Positions 1 through 9,494 of a stretch of 64,000 nucleotides of DNA are shown piece by piece. The notes beneath the pieces are model-generated. The model did no database searches and was not told the DNA's origin. It worked only from the letters and a program-made list of their open reading frames with translations. This DNA is from a gamma proteobacterium HTCC2207 (GTDB taxonomy: Bacteria > Pseudomonadota > Gammaproteobacteria > Pseudomonadales > Porticoccaceae), in contig CH672400.1 of NCBI GenBank assembly GCA_000153445.1, forward strand, positions 10,782 to 74,781. Direction: 5' to 3'. A program made the position numbers and the translations under genes. Numbering within the stretch: the first letter of the stretch is position 1; each line of letters opens with the position of its first letter.

Positions 1-104
1 TGGTTGATTTTTGGTAGATCTATCGGTATTCTACCGCGCCTTTTCGCAGTACGCGTCAGGTGTGTTAGTACTGATAAAACCCTAGTATAAGTGGAGTAAT
101 GTGA
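1..104 (+). other. Leader upstream of rpsM, no gene seen
   Basis: I see no coding sequence here. A six-base inverted repeat (GGTAGA at 13-18, TCTACC at 30-35) forms a small hairpin, and a GGAG at 93-96 lies upstream of the rpsM ATG as its ribosome binding site. In related genomes rpmJ or secY lies just upstream, but neither C-terminus is recognisable in these bases. Confidence 0.5.
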
Positions 105-461
105 ATGGCCCGTATTGCCGGTGTCAACATTCCTGATAACAAGCACGCAGTGATCTCACTGACTTACGTGTTTGGTATTGGTCGTCCTACCGCCAGAAAG
201 ATCTGTGCGGATGTGGGCATTGCAGAAGACACAAAGATCGCTGCATTAGATGAAGCGCAACTCGATTTGTTGCGTGCTGCTGTAGGAACCAACGAAGTTG
301 AAGGTGACCTGCGCAGAGAAAATAGCATGAATATCAAGCGTCTGATGGATTTGGGTTGCTATCGCGGCCTTCGTCACCGTCGGAATTTGCCTGTACGTGG
401 ACAGCGTACTAAGACGAACGCACGCACCCGTAAAGGGCCGCGTCGTCCCATTAAAAGATAA
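105..461 (+). CDS. rpsM: 30S ribosomal protein S13
   Basis: S13 of the small-subunit head, which contacts the P-site tRNA and forms bridges to the large subunit. The 118-residue length matches the bacterial family. The N-terminus [10 protein letters not shown], the helix-two-turn-helix region and the basic C-terminal tail ([11 protein letters not shown]) are typical. It is the first of five genes in the order rpsM-rpsK-rpsD-rpoA-rplQ, the standard end of the alpha operon, with 15 bases to rpsK. In E. coli this operon is repressed by S4; no S4 target structure could be confirmed here. Confidence 0.98.
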   Translation: MARIAGVNIPDNKHAVISLTYVFGIGRPTARKICADVGIAEDTKIAALDEAQLDLLRAAVGTNEVEGDLRRENSMNIKRLMDLGCYRGLRHRRNLPVRGQRTKTNARTRKGPRRPIKR

Positions 462-476
462 TTCCTAGGAACGGTA

Positions 477-869
477 ATGGCAAAATCAGCAACTAAGACC
501 ACCCGTAAAAAGGTCAAGAAGACAGTAATCGACGGTGTTGCGCATATTTATGCGTCTTTTAACAACACCATCGTTACTATTACTGACCGTCAGGGCAACG
601 CACTTTCGTGGGCTACCTCCGGTGGTTCTGGCTTCCGTGGTTCTCGTAAGAGTACTCCTTTCGCTGCTCAGGTTGCAGCAGAGCGAGCCGGCGAAGCAGC
701 AAAAGACTATGGTTTGAAAAACCTCGATGTTCAAGTCAAGGGCCCAGGCCCCGGTCGCGAATCAGCGGTCCGTGCACTGAACAATGCCGGTTATAAGATC
801 ACCAATATTACGGATGTGACGCCTGTGCCACACAACGGCTGTCGTCCACCCAAAAAGCGTCGCGTGTAA
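477..869 (+). CDS. rpsK: 30S ribosomal protein S11
   Basis: S11 of the small-subunit platform, which binds 16S rRNA near the mRNA exit site. The protein has 130 residues. The conserved core includes [19 protein letters not shown] and the [13 protein letters not shown] segment, and it ends with the family tail [14 protein letters not shown]. It lies between rpsM and rpsD in the alpha operon with short spacers, so it is surely cotranscribed with them. Nothing is unusual. Confidence 0.98.
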   Translation: MAKSATKTTRKKVKKTVIDGVAHIYASFNNTIVTITDRQGNALSWATSGGSGFRGSRKSTPFAAQVAAERAGEAAKDYGLKNLDVQVKGPGPGRESAVRALNNAGYKITNITDVTPVPHNGCRPPKKRRV

Positions 870-881
870 GAGAGAAAGAGA

Positions 882-1502
882 ATGGCTAGATATCTTGGAC
901 CAACTTGTAAATTGTCACGCCGTGAAGGAACAGATTTGTTCCTCAAGAGTGGCGTTCGACCTCTAGAATCTAAATGTCGTGCAGATAGCGCACCTGGCCA
1001 GCATGGTCAGCGTCGCGGTCGTTTATCTGACTACGGTGTTCAGCTGCGTGAAAAGCAGAAAGTACGTCGTATCTACGGTGTATTGGAAAAGCAGTTCCGC
1101 AACTACTACAGAGATGCTGCGCGTCAGAAGGGTAACACAGGTGAAAATCTGTTAACTCTGCTGGAACGCCGTCTTGACAATGTTGTATATCGTATGGGCT
1201 TTGGTGCTACTCGTGCCGAATCGCGCCAGCTTGTTGCTCACAACTCTATTGTGGTCAACGGTCAAAAGGTCAATATTCCCTCTTTCAAAGTTCAGGAAGG
1301 TGATGTTGTTGGTCTGCGTGAGAAGTCTAAAAAGCAGTTACGCGTTCAAACCGCTCTGCAGCTCGCTGCACAACGTGGTGAAGTTGAATGGATGAATGTA
1401 GATAGCAGCAAGATGGAAGGCACGTTTACGCGCAATCCAGATCGCTCTGATCTGCCAGCCGAGATCAACGAAAACCTGATCGTCGAACTATACTCGAAGT
1501 AA
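882..1502 (+). CDS. rpsD: 30S ribosomal protein S4
   Basis: S4, a primary 16S rRNA binder that starts assembly of the small-subunit body; in E. coli it also represses this operon and joins antitermination complexes. The protein has 206 residues. The N-terminal [16 protein letters not shown] segment and SAPGQHGQ are family hallmarks. The S4 RNA-binding domain is seen from about residue 95 ([18 protein letters not shown]) on. Only one of the zinc-binding cysteines of zinc-type S4 is present near the N-terminus, so this is the zinc-free form. It sits 12 bases after rpsK. Confidence 0.98.
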   Translation: MARYLGPTCKLSRREGTDLFLKSGVRPLESKCRADSAPGQHGQRRGRLSDYGVQLREKQKVRRIYGVLEKQFRNYYRDAARQKGNTGENLLTLLERRLDNVVYRMGFGATRAESRQLVAHNSIVVNGQKVNIPSFKVQEGDVVGLREKSKKQLRVQTALQLAAQRGEVEWMNVDSSKMEGTFTRNPDRSDLPAEINENLIVELYSK

Positions 1503-1527
1503 TTTTTGAGATCACACGGGTAAAAAT

Positions 1528-2523
1528 ATGCAAAATTCTGCGAATGAATTTCTGACGCCACGCAATATTGACGTCACGTCTTACAGCCCTACTCATGCCA
1601 AGGTTGTTTTGGAGCCGCTCGAGCGTGGATTCGGACACACCTTGGGTAATGCGCTACGTCGCATTTTGCTCTCTTCAATGTCTGGCTGTGCCATTGTTGA
1701 AGTTGAGATTGAAGGTGTAGAGCACGAGTACAGCGCGATTGAAGGTGTCCATGAAGATGTTATGGGTATCCTGCTGAACCTTAAGGGTGTGGCAGTCGTG
1801 ATGGAAGGTCGTGATGAGACCACCGTATCGCTGAGCGTGAAAGGTCCCTGTGTTGTAACCGCCGGGGATATCGAAGTTGATAGCCACGTTGAAGTTATCA
1901 ACCCAGATCACGTGATTGCTACTATCTCTGATAAGTGTACTTTGAATATTCAGCTGAGAATCGAGCGTGGACGTGGTTACCAGCCGTCTGATGCCAGAAT
2001 CTCTGATGAAGATAATCGCACTATTGGTCGTCTGCAGTTGGACGCATCATTTAGCCCGATTCACAAGGTATCTTACAGTGTCGAAAATGCCCGTGTTGAG
2101 AACCGTACGGATCTCGACAAGCTGGTTCTTGAACTAGAGACCAACGGCACTATAGATCCAGAAGAGTCTATCCGTCGCGCCGCGACTATCTTGCAACAGC
2201 AGATGGCCGTATTCGTGAACTTGGAAGGCGAAACTGCTGCTGAGCCAGAAGAGAAAGAAGAAGAGATTGATCCAATCCTGTTGCGTCCGGTTGACGATCT
2301 TGAGCTGACTGTACGTTCAGCTAACTGTCTCAAAGCAGAGAGCATTTACTATATTGGTGATCTTATTCAGCGCACAGAAGTTGAGTTGCTGAAGACGCCA
2401 AACCTCGGCAAGAAATCGCTGACTGAAATTAAGGATGTCTTGGCTTCACGCGGTCTTTCTCTGGGCATGCGCCTTGAGAACTGGCCACCAGCCAGTCTGA
2501 AAAGTGAACGCGAGCTGGTTTAA
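1528..2523 (+). CDS. rpoA: DNA-directed RNA polymerase subunit alpha
   Basis: Alpha subunit, whose dimer nucleates RNA polymerase assembly. The protein has 331 residues against about 329 in E. coli. The N-terminal dimerisation domain carries [21 protein letters not shown] Glu-rich linker ([11 protein letters not shown], about residues 238-248) leads to the C-terminal domain with the DNA/UP-element and activator contact surface ([12 protein letters not shown], then [16 protein letters not shown]). It is the fourth gene of the operon. Nothing is odd. Confidence 0.98.
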   Translation: MQNSANEFLTPRNIDVTSYSPTHAKVVLEPLERGFGHTLGNALRRILLSSMSGCAIVEVEIEGVEHEYSAIEGVHEDVMGILLNLKGVAVVMEGRDETTVSLSVKGPCVVTAGDIEVDSHVEVINPDHVIATISDKCTLNIQLRIERGRGYQPSDARISDEDNRTIGRLQLDASFSPIHKVSYSVENARVENRTDLDKLVLELETNGTIDPEESIRRAATILQQQMAVFVNLEGETAAEPEEKEEEIDPILLRPVDDLELTVRSANCLKAESIYYIGDLIQRTEVELLKTPNLGKKSLTEIKDVLASRGLSLGMRLENWPPASLKSERELV

Positions 2524-2598
2524 TCGATTTTAGAGATCGTTTAATAACAAGTTGGCATACATCATTGCTGAGAAAGCAACGAATTAAGGAATAAGAAC

Positions 2599-2997
2599 AT
2601 GCGTCATCGCTACAGTGGCCGCAAGCTAAACAAGACCGGCACTCACAAGAGAGCTATGTTCCGCAACATGACTGCTTCATTGGTTGAGCACGAGTTGATT
2701 AAGACCACTCTGCCCAAAGCTAAAGAGCTCCGTCGTTTTGCAGAGCCGTTCATCACTCTTGCTAAAGAAGACAGCGTCGCTAACCGTCGCCTAGCTTTTG
2801 ATCGTCTGCGTAACAAAGCAACAGTCGGCAAGCTCTTCACCGATTTGGGTCCACGTTTCCTCGAGCGTCCAGGTGGATATGTTCGTATTCTAAAGTGCGG
2901 TAACCGTACTGGCGATAACGCACCTATGGCCTACGTTGAATTGGTAGACCGTGCAGCGAACGATATGGCTGATGTTACAGAGACTACTGGCGAATAA
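2599..2997 (+). CDS. rplQ: 50S ribosomal protein L17
   Basis: L17, near the exit tunnel of the large subunit. The N-terminus [20 protein letters not shown] is diagnostic, and [15 protein letters not shown]-type sequence (here [16 protein letters not shown]) is conserved near the end. The length of 132 residues is normal. An AAGGAATAAG ribosome binding site precedes the ATG. It is the last gene of the operon; a Rho-independent terminator follows 16 bases downstream. Confidence 0.98.
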   Translation: MRHRYSGRKLNKTGTHKRAMFRNMTASLVEHELIKTTLPKAKELRRFAEPFITLAKEDSVANRRLAFDRLRNKATVGKLFTDLGPRFLERPGGYVRILKCGNRTGDNAPMAYVELVDRAANDMADVTETTGE

Positions 2998-3012
2998 GCT
3001 TAATCTTCGCTC

Positions 3013-3050
3013 AAAAAAACCGGACCCTGAATAAGTGTCCGGTTTTTTTT
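3013..3050. terminator. Rho-independent terminator after rplQ
   Basis: An A-run and ACCGGAC (5' arm ending at 3025) pair with GTCCGGT from 3037, followed by eight Ts. Because the stem is flanked by A-runs on one side and T-runs on the other, it can end transcription in both directions. That suits its place between the plus-strand alpha operon and the convergent M13 peptidase gene. Confidence 0.9.
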
Positions 3051-3125
3051 CGTCCCCTTTTTTTTAGTTACCAGACCCGACCGAAGAATAGCGCGGGTGA
3101 TTGCGGCAAGCTTAGGACTCTAGGA

Positions 3126-5171
3126 CTACCAGATTTTAACCCGCTGGTTCTCAGGTAAGAATAAACCATCCCCCGGTTGCACATCATAGGTTCGATAAAA
3201 GTCAGGCATATTGGGGAATACCCCATTGATGCGATAGACATCAGGGGAGTGGGGATCAGTTCTAACAATAATCTCCAGTATCTGGTCGCGCCACTTAATT
3301 CGGCTGGACTGTGCGTTACCCAGGAAGAAGCGCTGTTCTCCTGTGAAGCCATCTATTACTGGGGAAGCCCTTCCCTCTAGTGACATGCGGTAAGCCTTCA
3401 GGGCGATACTCGTGCCGCCTAAATCCCCTATATTCTCACCCAGTGTCAGTTCGCCATTAACAAACAATCCTGGGAGTGCTTCGAACTTACTGAATTGCTC
3501 CACTAGGCCATTGGTGCGTATTTCAAATCTTTCTCTATCTGCATCTGTCCACCAGCTTACTAGATTGCCATCGCCATCGTACTTGCTACCCTGATCGTCA
3601 AAACCATGCCCAATTTCGTGGCCGATAGTTGAACCAATAGTGCCATAGTTATAGGCATCCTCAGCCTCTGGTATAAAGTTCGGTGCTTGCAAATAGGCAG
3701 CCGGAAAGACTATCTCATTAAGGCCAGGGTTGTAGTAGGCGTTCACTTCTTGTGGCGCCATAAACCATTCGTCACGATCTATTGGAGCACCTAGTTTGGC
3801 CATATTTTGATCGTGGCCGAAGGTGCGTGCCCGTTTGATGTTTCCGGCTAATTCATCTGATTTTATTGTCAGCGCTGTATAGTCTTTCCAGGTATCTGGG
3901 TAACCAATCTTAGGGGTAAATTTAGACAGCTTGACCAGCGATTGTCGTTTGGTTGCATCACTCATCCAGTCTAAATTCTTGATCGATTCGGCATAGGCGG
4001 CAATCAAATTATCCACCATGGTCACCATACGCGCTTTTGACTCAGGGGCAAAATGCTTGGCCACATAGAGTTGTCCTAGGAGTTCGCCAATATTGCCATT
4101 GATAGAACTTATCGCCTTGCGCCATCTTGGCTGCTGCTCTTCCCGACCATAGAGAAACTTGGAGTAAAAATCGAAGTGTGCATCGACAAATTGTTGAGGC
4201 AGATAATTAGCGTAACTAGAGAGGACTTTGGCGCGTAGATAATCTTTCCACGCCGCCAGTTCAACTTCTCTAAATAGACCGTTCAGTGCGGATAGATAGC
4301 TGGGCTGGCCAATAATCACATAATCCGGAAGCGGTACGCCGATTCCCACCATATAGCGCTCTATATCAAATGCCGATAGCAGGTCTTTAAACTCAACCCC
4401 CGATAGTTTGTTGTAGCGTTTGTCTGCATCTCGGTTATCGACTTTGTCCCACTGATGACCGGCGAGGCGGCTTTCTAGGGCCACAATACGCTGAGCGGCA
4501 ACACCCGGCTGGTCTTGCTTAGCAAGTGTGAGTAGCTCTGCTAGATACTGCTGATAGCGAGCGAGTATGTCTTGGCCGCGGTCTGACTTGTCACTGTAAT
4601 AGTCTCTATCTGGAAGCCCAAGACCTGACTCAACAAAGTGCAGTATATAGCTAGTGGCTTGTTTATCGTCCTGCCCGACATAGAGGTTAAATGGCCCGTC
4701 GATACCTGCAGGATTTATCTTACCGAGAAATTCGGCGACCTGATTGTGGCTGTTTATTTTATCTATCGCATCTAGGTAGTCACCGATGGGTGCCAGACCC
4801 AGGGTTTCAACTAACTCTAGGTTAAGAAAGGCATTGTAATAGTCCCCGATCTTGCGCTTGGCTGCATCGTCTCCCGGATTGCTTGCAGCTTCTTCGACTA
4901 TAGCCCGAGACTGCCCAAGACTTTCCTTGCGCAATGTCATATAGCTGCCCCACCCCACTTCATCGGCGGGTATCTCAGTGCTCTCTAGCCAACCGCCATT
5001 GGCGTATCTATAGAAGTCATCCTGTGGTCTTACCGAAGTGTCCATGCCAACTTTATCTATACCTGAGGTCAAGGCTGCTGGCTCAACTGATGTCTGCTTT
5101 TCGGCGCAGGCGGCAAGCAGGACAAGGCTGAACAAAGAGAGGGATAATTTAGATAAGGATAAGCTTCGCAT
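3126..5171 (-). CDS. M13 family zinc metallopeptidase (neprilysin/PepO-like), lipoprotein
   Basis: A zinc endopeptidase of the M13 (neprilysin) family, expected to cut peptides at the cell envelope. The 681-residue protein starts with a lipoprotein signal peptide (lipobox LAAC, Cys about residue 22). The N-terminal M13 domain fills most of the length. The catalytic HEIGH zinc motif lies near residue 517 and the second zinc ligand in GENIGDLGG about 55 residues on. NAYYNPGLNEIVFPA is a conserved family segment before the active site. The C-terminus VKIW resembles the usual CxVW ending without the cysteine. It is monocistronic by appearance. Confidence 0.93.
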   Translation of the reverse strand: MRSLSLSKLSLSLFSLVLLAACAEKQTSVEPAALTSGIDKVGMDTSVRPQDDFYRYANGGWLESTEIPADEVGWGSYMTLRKESLGQSRAIVEEAASNPGDDAAKRKIGDYYNAFLNLELVETLGLAPIGDYLDAIDKINSHNQVAEFLGKINPAGIDGPFNLYVGQDDKQATSYILHFVESGLGLPDRDYYSDKSDRGQDILARYQQYLAELLTLAKQDQPGVAAQRIVALESRLAGHQWDKVDNRDADKRYNKLSGVEFKDLLSAFDIERYMVGIGVPLPDYVIIGQPSYLSALNGLFREVELAAWKDYLRAKVLSSYANYLPQQFVDAHFDFYSKFLYGREEQQPRWRKAISSINGNIGELLGQLYVAKHFAPESKARMVTMVDNLIAAYAESIKNLDWMSDATKRQSLVKLSKFTPKIGYPDTWKDYTALTIKSDELAGNIKRARTFGHDQNMAKLGAPIDRDEWFMAPQEVNAYYNPGLNEIVFPAAYLQAPNFIPEAEDAYNYGTIGSTIGHEIGHGFDDQGSKYDGDGNLVSWWTDADRERFEIRTNGLVEQFSKFEALPGLFVNGELTLGENIGDLGGTSIALKAYRMSLEGRASPVIDGFTGEQRFFLGNAQSSRIKWRDQILEIIVRTDPHSPDVYRINGVFPNMPDFYRTYDVQPGDGLFLPENQRVKIW

Positions 5172-5218
5172 TTACTACCTCATTGGTTAAATAGGGCTCG
5201 TTAAAGGGAATTTCTGGC

Positions 5219-6031
5219 TTAGGGTCTCTGCTCAGTATAGCCGCCGGTGCTGAGGTTCATTAGGCGCATTGCTCCGCCCCACACATAGCCGGTATCTAGA
5301 GGGAAAAGATTCTCGCCAAGATACTTTCCCTCAAGCGCGGCCCAGTGGCCAAAGATAATTTTATCGTCCACAGTTTGTCTGGCTGGATGGCTAAACCAGG
5401 GCGAAAATTTTGCCGGAAGATCTTCGCCCTTTTGCTGTGGCGCAGTTTTCGCCTGCAATTCCAGCTGACCCGAAGCCGTGCAGTAACGCATCCGAGTCAG
5501 GTAGTTAGTAATCAGTCGCCAGCGTCCTTGGCCGCTGAGTTCGCCAGACCAGCTGTTGGGTTGATCGCCATACATGCCTTGAAAATAGCTCAACGCTTGG
5601 TCAGATTTCAGCACCTGCTCAACCTCCGCGGCCAAGGTTCGCGCAGTGCTCATAGTCCAGTTGGGCGGTATGCCTGCATGCACTATGGTGTATTGATCGA
5701 TACTGAGAAGAAGGGGTTGTTGCTGCAGCCAGTTGATCAGTTCATCGCGATCACTGGCGCTGAGAATGTCATCTAAGGTGTCTTTTGGGGTTGGCTTGCG
5801 AATGCCATGGGCAATCGCCAACAAGTGCAGGTCATGATTGCCAAGTACGGTTTTAAAGGCACTGCCGAGACCCATGCAAAAGCGCAGTGTTTCCAGGGAC
5901 TGGGGGCCACGATTAATTAAATCGCCCGTGGCAATTAGACGATCTGTGGTGGGCTCAAATTGCACTCTATCCAGCAGCTTGTGCAGCGGATCCAGGCAGC
6001 CTTGAAGATCGCCAACCACATAGTCAGTCAT
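5219..6031 (-). CDS. apaH: Symmetrical bis(5'-nucleosyl)-tetraphosphatase
   Basis: ApaH hydrolyses Ap4A and related dinucleotides to two NDPs and can remove Np4 caps from RNA. The 270-residue protein shows the metallophosphatase motifs GDLQGC (about residue 7), GDLINRG (about residue 37) and GNHD (about residue 64), and a downstream VHAGIPP histidine motif. It is the last gene of the lptD-surA-pdxA-rsmA-apaG-apaH series and directly abuts apaG, the same order as in E. coli. Confidence 0.96.
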   Translation of the reverse strand: MTDYVVGDLQGCLDPLHKLLDRVQFEPTTDRLIATGDLINRGPQSLETLRFCMGLGSAFKTVLGNHDLHLLAIAHGIRKPTPKDTLDDILSASDRDELINWLQQQPLLLSIDQYTIVHAGIPPNWTMSTARTLAAEVEQVLKSDQALSYFQGMYGDQPNSWSGELSGQGRWRLITNYLTRMRYCTASGQLELQAKTAPQQKGEDLPAKFSPWFSHPARQTVDDKIIFGHWAALEGKYLGENLFPLDTGYVWGGAMRLMNLSTGGYTEQRP

Positions 6032-6406
6032 TTAGTTCACGGCGTGGGGCGTTGAAAGTAAGAAGGGCTCTATGGTGGCGTCAAACTCGCAGCCCTCATC
6101 ATCGCGCATCTTATAGCAGCCCTGCATAGTGCCGATGGGTGTGTCGAGCATCACACCGCTGCTGTACTTGTAGGACTGTCCCGGGGCGATCAAAGGTTGC
6201 TCGCCGACAACACCGGCACCGCGAACTTCCTGCTTAGCTTCATTGGCATCGGTGATTATCCAGTGGCGTCCTAGTAGTTGCGCTGGGATGTCGCTCTGAT
6301 TGTGTATGGTGATGTGGTAGGCGAAGGCAAACTGAGCCTGATCAGGCTTTGACTGTTGCAACAGATATTCGGTTTTGACTTTTACGGTGATAGCTTCGAC
6401 GCTCAT
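6032..6406 (-). CDS. apaG: ApaG family protein (Co2+/Mg2+ efflux-associated)
   Basis: A small fibronectin-III-like fold protein of 124 residues. The conserved core GRHWIITDANEAKQEVRGAGVVGEQP and the segment GTMQGCYKM are diagnostic of ApaG. The family is linked by genetics to divalent-cation resistance, but its biochemical role is unsettled. Its start overlaps the rsmA stop by four bases (ATGA-type) and its stop abuts apaH, so the three genes are translationally coupled. Confidence 0.95.
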   Translation of the reverse strand: MSVEAITVKVKTEYLLQQSKPDQAQFAFAYHITIHNQSDIPAQLLGRHWIITDANEAKQEVRGAGVVGEQPLIAPGQSYKYSSGVMLDTPIGTMQGCYKMRDDEGCEFDATIEPFLLSTPHAVN

Positions 6407-7203
6407 TTTTTACTTAATATCCTTTGGTTAATATAGTTCGACAGGGCGACAAAATCGGCCACTGACAAATCTTCAGCACGGCGCGATAAATCCACAACCG
6501 CCTCCACGCCAACCAGATGCTCGGCGTAAGCTCGAATGCCGTTTCTAAGGGTTTTACGTCGCTGCTGAAAAGCCAGACTAACGATCTGGCTCAGTAGCTC
6601 TTCATTCTCAGCCAGGCAAGGTTTGGTGCTGTGGGGCTTGAGTCGCACAATCGCCGACTGAACCTTGGGCGCTGGACGAAAAGCCGATGGTGGCACAGGT
6701 ATTAGTGGCATTACTCGGCAGTGATACTGCACCATAATCGAGAGGCGACCATAGGTCTTACTGCCCGGTGCTGCACTGAGACGATCAACTACTTCGCGCT
6801 GCAGCATAAAGTGCATATCTTTAATCAGCGTACGATTTTTTAATAGGTGGAACAGTATGGGTGTTGAAATATTGTAGGGCAGATTGCCTACAAGGCGCAG
6901 CTGCCGGCCATCGTGAAACTGAGCGAAGTCGGTTTTGAGGGCGTCGCCACTATAAATACTAAAGTCTGGGTAGTCGGCAAATTTTTCAGTCAGAAAACCC
7001 ACCAGATCGCGATCTAACTCAACCACTTTCATCGTTGGGCAGCGCTGGATTAAGTGCTCGGTAATAGCTGCTGTGCCGGGGCCGATCTCAATTAAATTAT
7101 CATCAGCGCTGGGGCCAATGGCGGCAACAATCTGCCCAATAATATGCTGATCGACGAGAAAGTTCTGGCCGAAACGTTTTCTAGCCTGGTGTTGAATTGT
7201 CAT
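6403..7203 (-). CDS. rsmA: 16S rRNA (adenine1518-N6/adenine1519-N6)-dimethyltransferase
   Basis: RsmA (KsgA) dimethylates two adjacent adenines in the 3' hairpin of 16S rRNA, a late checkpoint in small-subunit biogenesis. The 266-residue protein begins with RKRFGQNFLVD, followed by the SAM-binding EIGPGTAAIT (about residue 39) and the catalytic NLPYNIS motif (about residue 107). It lies three bases after pdxA and overlaps apaG, within the conserved operon. Confidence 0.97.
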   Translation of the reverse strand: MTIQHQARKRFGQNFLVDQHIIGQIVAAIGPSADDNLIEIGPGTAAITEHLIQRCPTMKVVELDRDLVGFLTEKFADYPDFSIYSGDALKTDFAQFHDGRQLRLVGNLPYNISTPILFHLLKNRTLIKDMHFMLQREVVDRLSAAPGSKTYGRLSIMVQYHCRVMPLIPVPPSAFRPAPKVQSAIVRLKPHSTKPCLAENEELLSQIVSLAFQQRRKTLRNGIRAYAEHLVGVEAVVDLSRRAEDLSVADFVALSNYINQRILSKK

Positions 7204-7206
7204 TAT

Positions 7207-8193
7207 TTAACCGCGTAGGGTTTGATGGGTCGCCATATCGACGGCGACTTGAATAGCTGTGTGCAGACTGCCCTGGTCGGCATTACCACTGCCGGCAAGG
7301 TCCAGTGCCGTGCCGTGATCCACCGAGGTGCGAATAATCGGCAGACCCAGTGTGATGTTGGCCGCGCGACCAAATCCTTGATATTTCAATACAGGTAAGC
7401 CCTGATCGTGATACATAGCCAACACCGCATCGGCATTATCCAGATACTTCGGGGTAAAGAGTGTATCCGCGGGCAGTGGCCCAGTTAGATTGACACCCTG
7501 CTGGCGAAACTGTTGCAGTACTGGCTCAATCACATCTATTTCTTCATATCCCAAATGACCGTTCTCACCAGCATGGGGATTTAGACCGCAGACTAGAATC
7601 GACGGGTCGGCGATGCCAAATTTGGTCTTAAGATCGGCGATTAAAATGTCGATCACCTGACGCAATGAAGATTGAGTAATGCTATCGGCGACCTCTCGCA
7701 GAGGTAAGTGGGTCGTCGCTAGGGCAACTCGAAGTTCGGTGGTTGCCAGCATCATTACAACCAGAGGAGTAGAGGTCTTGTCTGCAAGATATTCAGTGTG
7801 GCCGGAAAAGGCGAAGCCGGCATCGTTGATAATCGACTTCTGCACTGGGCCGGTAACCATCGCCTGACAGTAGTCTGTGGCGCAGGCCTCTATAGCGGCA
7901 TCTAGGCAGGCTAGTACATAGGGGGCGTTGGCTTTGTTTAGCTGACCGGGAATCGATGACTGTGCCAGGGCGATGGGAACAATTGATAGTTCACCCGGAG
8001 CCAGGGGCATTGCTGTCGTACCTGGCTCGCGCAGCTTCAGAGTTAATCCAAGCTGTGCTGCCCGCTGCTGCATTAACTGTGGATCAGCGTAGGCAATCAG
8101 TTCATGGTCACAGCCTTTCTGCACCAGACTGATCAAAATATCAGCGCCAATGCCGGAGGGTTCTCCTGGCGTCAGCGCCAATCTCAGAGTCAT
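7207..8193 (-). CDS. pdxA: 4-hydroxythreonine-4-phosphate dehydrogenase
   Basis: PdxA oxidises 4-phosphohydroxy-L-threonine in the DXP-dependent pyridoxal phosphate pathway, so this organism probably makes its own vitamin B6 de novo. The 328-residue protein carries the metal-ligand histidines in [21 protein letters not shown] and AMYHDQGL. Its start overlaps the end of surA by four bases. The gene order is as in E. coli. Confidence 0.96.
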   Translation of the reverse strand: MTLRLALTPGEPSGIGADILISLVQKGCDHELIAYADPQLMQQRAAQLGLTLKLREPGTTAMPLAPGELSIVPIALAQSSIPGQLNKANAPYVLACLDAAIEACATDYCQAMVTGPVQKSIINDAGFAFSGHTEYLADKTSTPLVVMMLATTELRVALATTHLPLREVADSITQSSLRQVIDILIADLKTKFGIADPSILVCGLNPHAGENGHLGYEEIDVIEPVLQQFRQQGVNLTGPLPADTLFTPKYLDNADAVLAMYHDQGLPVLKYQGFGRAANITLGLPIIRTSVDHGTALDLAGSGNADQGSLHTAIQVAVDMATHQTLRG

Positions 8194-9494
8194 GACTCTT
8201 TGGACTCTTTTATTTCAACAAAGGCTTCGTCACGAATCTCTTGCAGCCAGACCTGAAGCTCTTCTTCGTACTTGCGTTGGCGCAGCAGATTTTGTGCACG
8301 ATTGCGGGTAATGTTTTCGCTAAAGTCTTGATTGCGACGCTCGGTGACCTGAAGTATGTGCCAGCCGAACTGTGATAGGAACGGCGCACTGACTTCATTT
8401 AATTCTATGCTGCCCATAGTCTGCTCAAACTCGGGAACAAACATGCCTGGAGTTGACCAGCCCAGTTCGCCACCATTGAGTGCAGAGCCTGGATCTTCAG
8501 AAAATTCCTTTGTTAAGAGGGCGAAATCTTCACCGGCTTTAATACGTTCGCGGAGTTCAGTGAGTTGGCTAACAACCGTTGCCTCATCGCGGATCTGGTT
8601 AGGTTTGATCAGGATATGACGGGCAAAGTGTTGCTCAATAAGTTGCTCACCGCCGCCTTTGCGCTCATAGAGTTTAATTAGGTGATAGCCGGCATCGCTG
8701 CGGATCGGCTCGGACACCTGATCTATTTCTAGCTTTTCTACTGCCTCAATAAATACCCCTGGCAGCTGCGCCATTTTGCGCCAGCCGAGATCACCGCCCT
8801 GAAGAGCAGTCTGATCCGCGGAGTTGGCAATCGCCAATTGGCGGAAATCGGTGCCACTGTTAGCTTGGTCGAGTATGCCCTGGGCGCGCTGAAGAATAGC
8901 ATTGACCTCATCAGTGTTTTTACCGCTGGGAACGGGCAGTAATATATGGCCAACATTGACGTCTGGAGAGGTCATAAAGCGACCTTCCTCAGAGTTGAGA
9001 AAGTTATCCAGCTCTTGATTGCTGATACGAATGCGACGCATCACCTGGCCCTGTTGTACACGCATCAGAATCATTTCGTTGCGAATTTCTTCGCGCACAT
9101 TTGACAGAGTTGATCCCGTGGCATGGATCTGCTCGGCGTACTGCTCCATGGTTAGCTGATTGCTTTTGGCGATCCGAGCCATTGCATCGTTCAGTTCCGC
9201 ATCAGTGATACGAATGCCGGCGCTGTAGCCCATATTCAATTGCAGGCGTTCGGAGATCAGGCGCTCTAGGACTTGCTGAACAATAATTTCTTGCGGCGGA
9301 GGCTGAGTGCCAGACTGCTGGATCTGAGCGTAGATAGTCGCCAGTCGACGCTGCACTTCACTCTCCAGAACTACGTCTTCATCGACTATAGCAACCACCT
9401 TGTCGAGAATTTCAATCTGGGCGCTGGCAGTGACTGAAAAAGCACCCAGTAAGACTGCGAGCAGGGCTGTATTACAAGTTTTCTTGAGATCCAT
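8190..9494 (-). CDS. surA: Periplasmic peptidyl-prolyl isomerase/chaperone SurA
   Basis: SurA escorts outer-membrane proteins such as LptD through the periplasm to the BAM complex. I chose the ATG at 9494 (MDLKKTCNT), because it gives a clean signal peptide ending VTASA|Q; an in-frame codon at 9509 would only add five residues. The mature protein has a SurA N-domain (about 30-150) and two parvulin domains, one around [11 protein letters not shown] and one around [10 protein letters not shown]. Its 5' end overlaps the lptD coding end, so the chaperone and its main client are coupled. Confidence 0.96.
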   Translation of the reverse strand: MDLKKTCNTALLAVLLGAFSVTASAQIEILDKVVAIVDEDVVLESEVQRRLATIYAQIQQSGTQPPPQEIIVQQVLERLISERLQLNMGYSAGIRITDAELNDAMARIAKSNQLTMEQYAEQIHATGSTLSNVREEIRNEMILMRVQQGQVMRRIRISNQELDNFLNSEEGRFMTSPDVNVGHILLPVPSGKNTDEVNAILQRAQGILDQANSGTDFRQLAIANSADQTALQGGDLGWRKMAQLPGVFIEAVEKLEIDQVSEPIRSDAGYHLIKLYERKGGGEQLIEQHFARHILIKPNQIRDEATVVSQLTELRERIKAGEDFALLTKEFSEDPGSALNGGELGWSTPGMFVPEFEQTMGSIELNEVSAPFLSQFGWHILQVTERRNQDFSENITRNRAQNLLRQRKYEEELQVWLQEIRDEAFVEIKESKES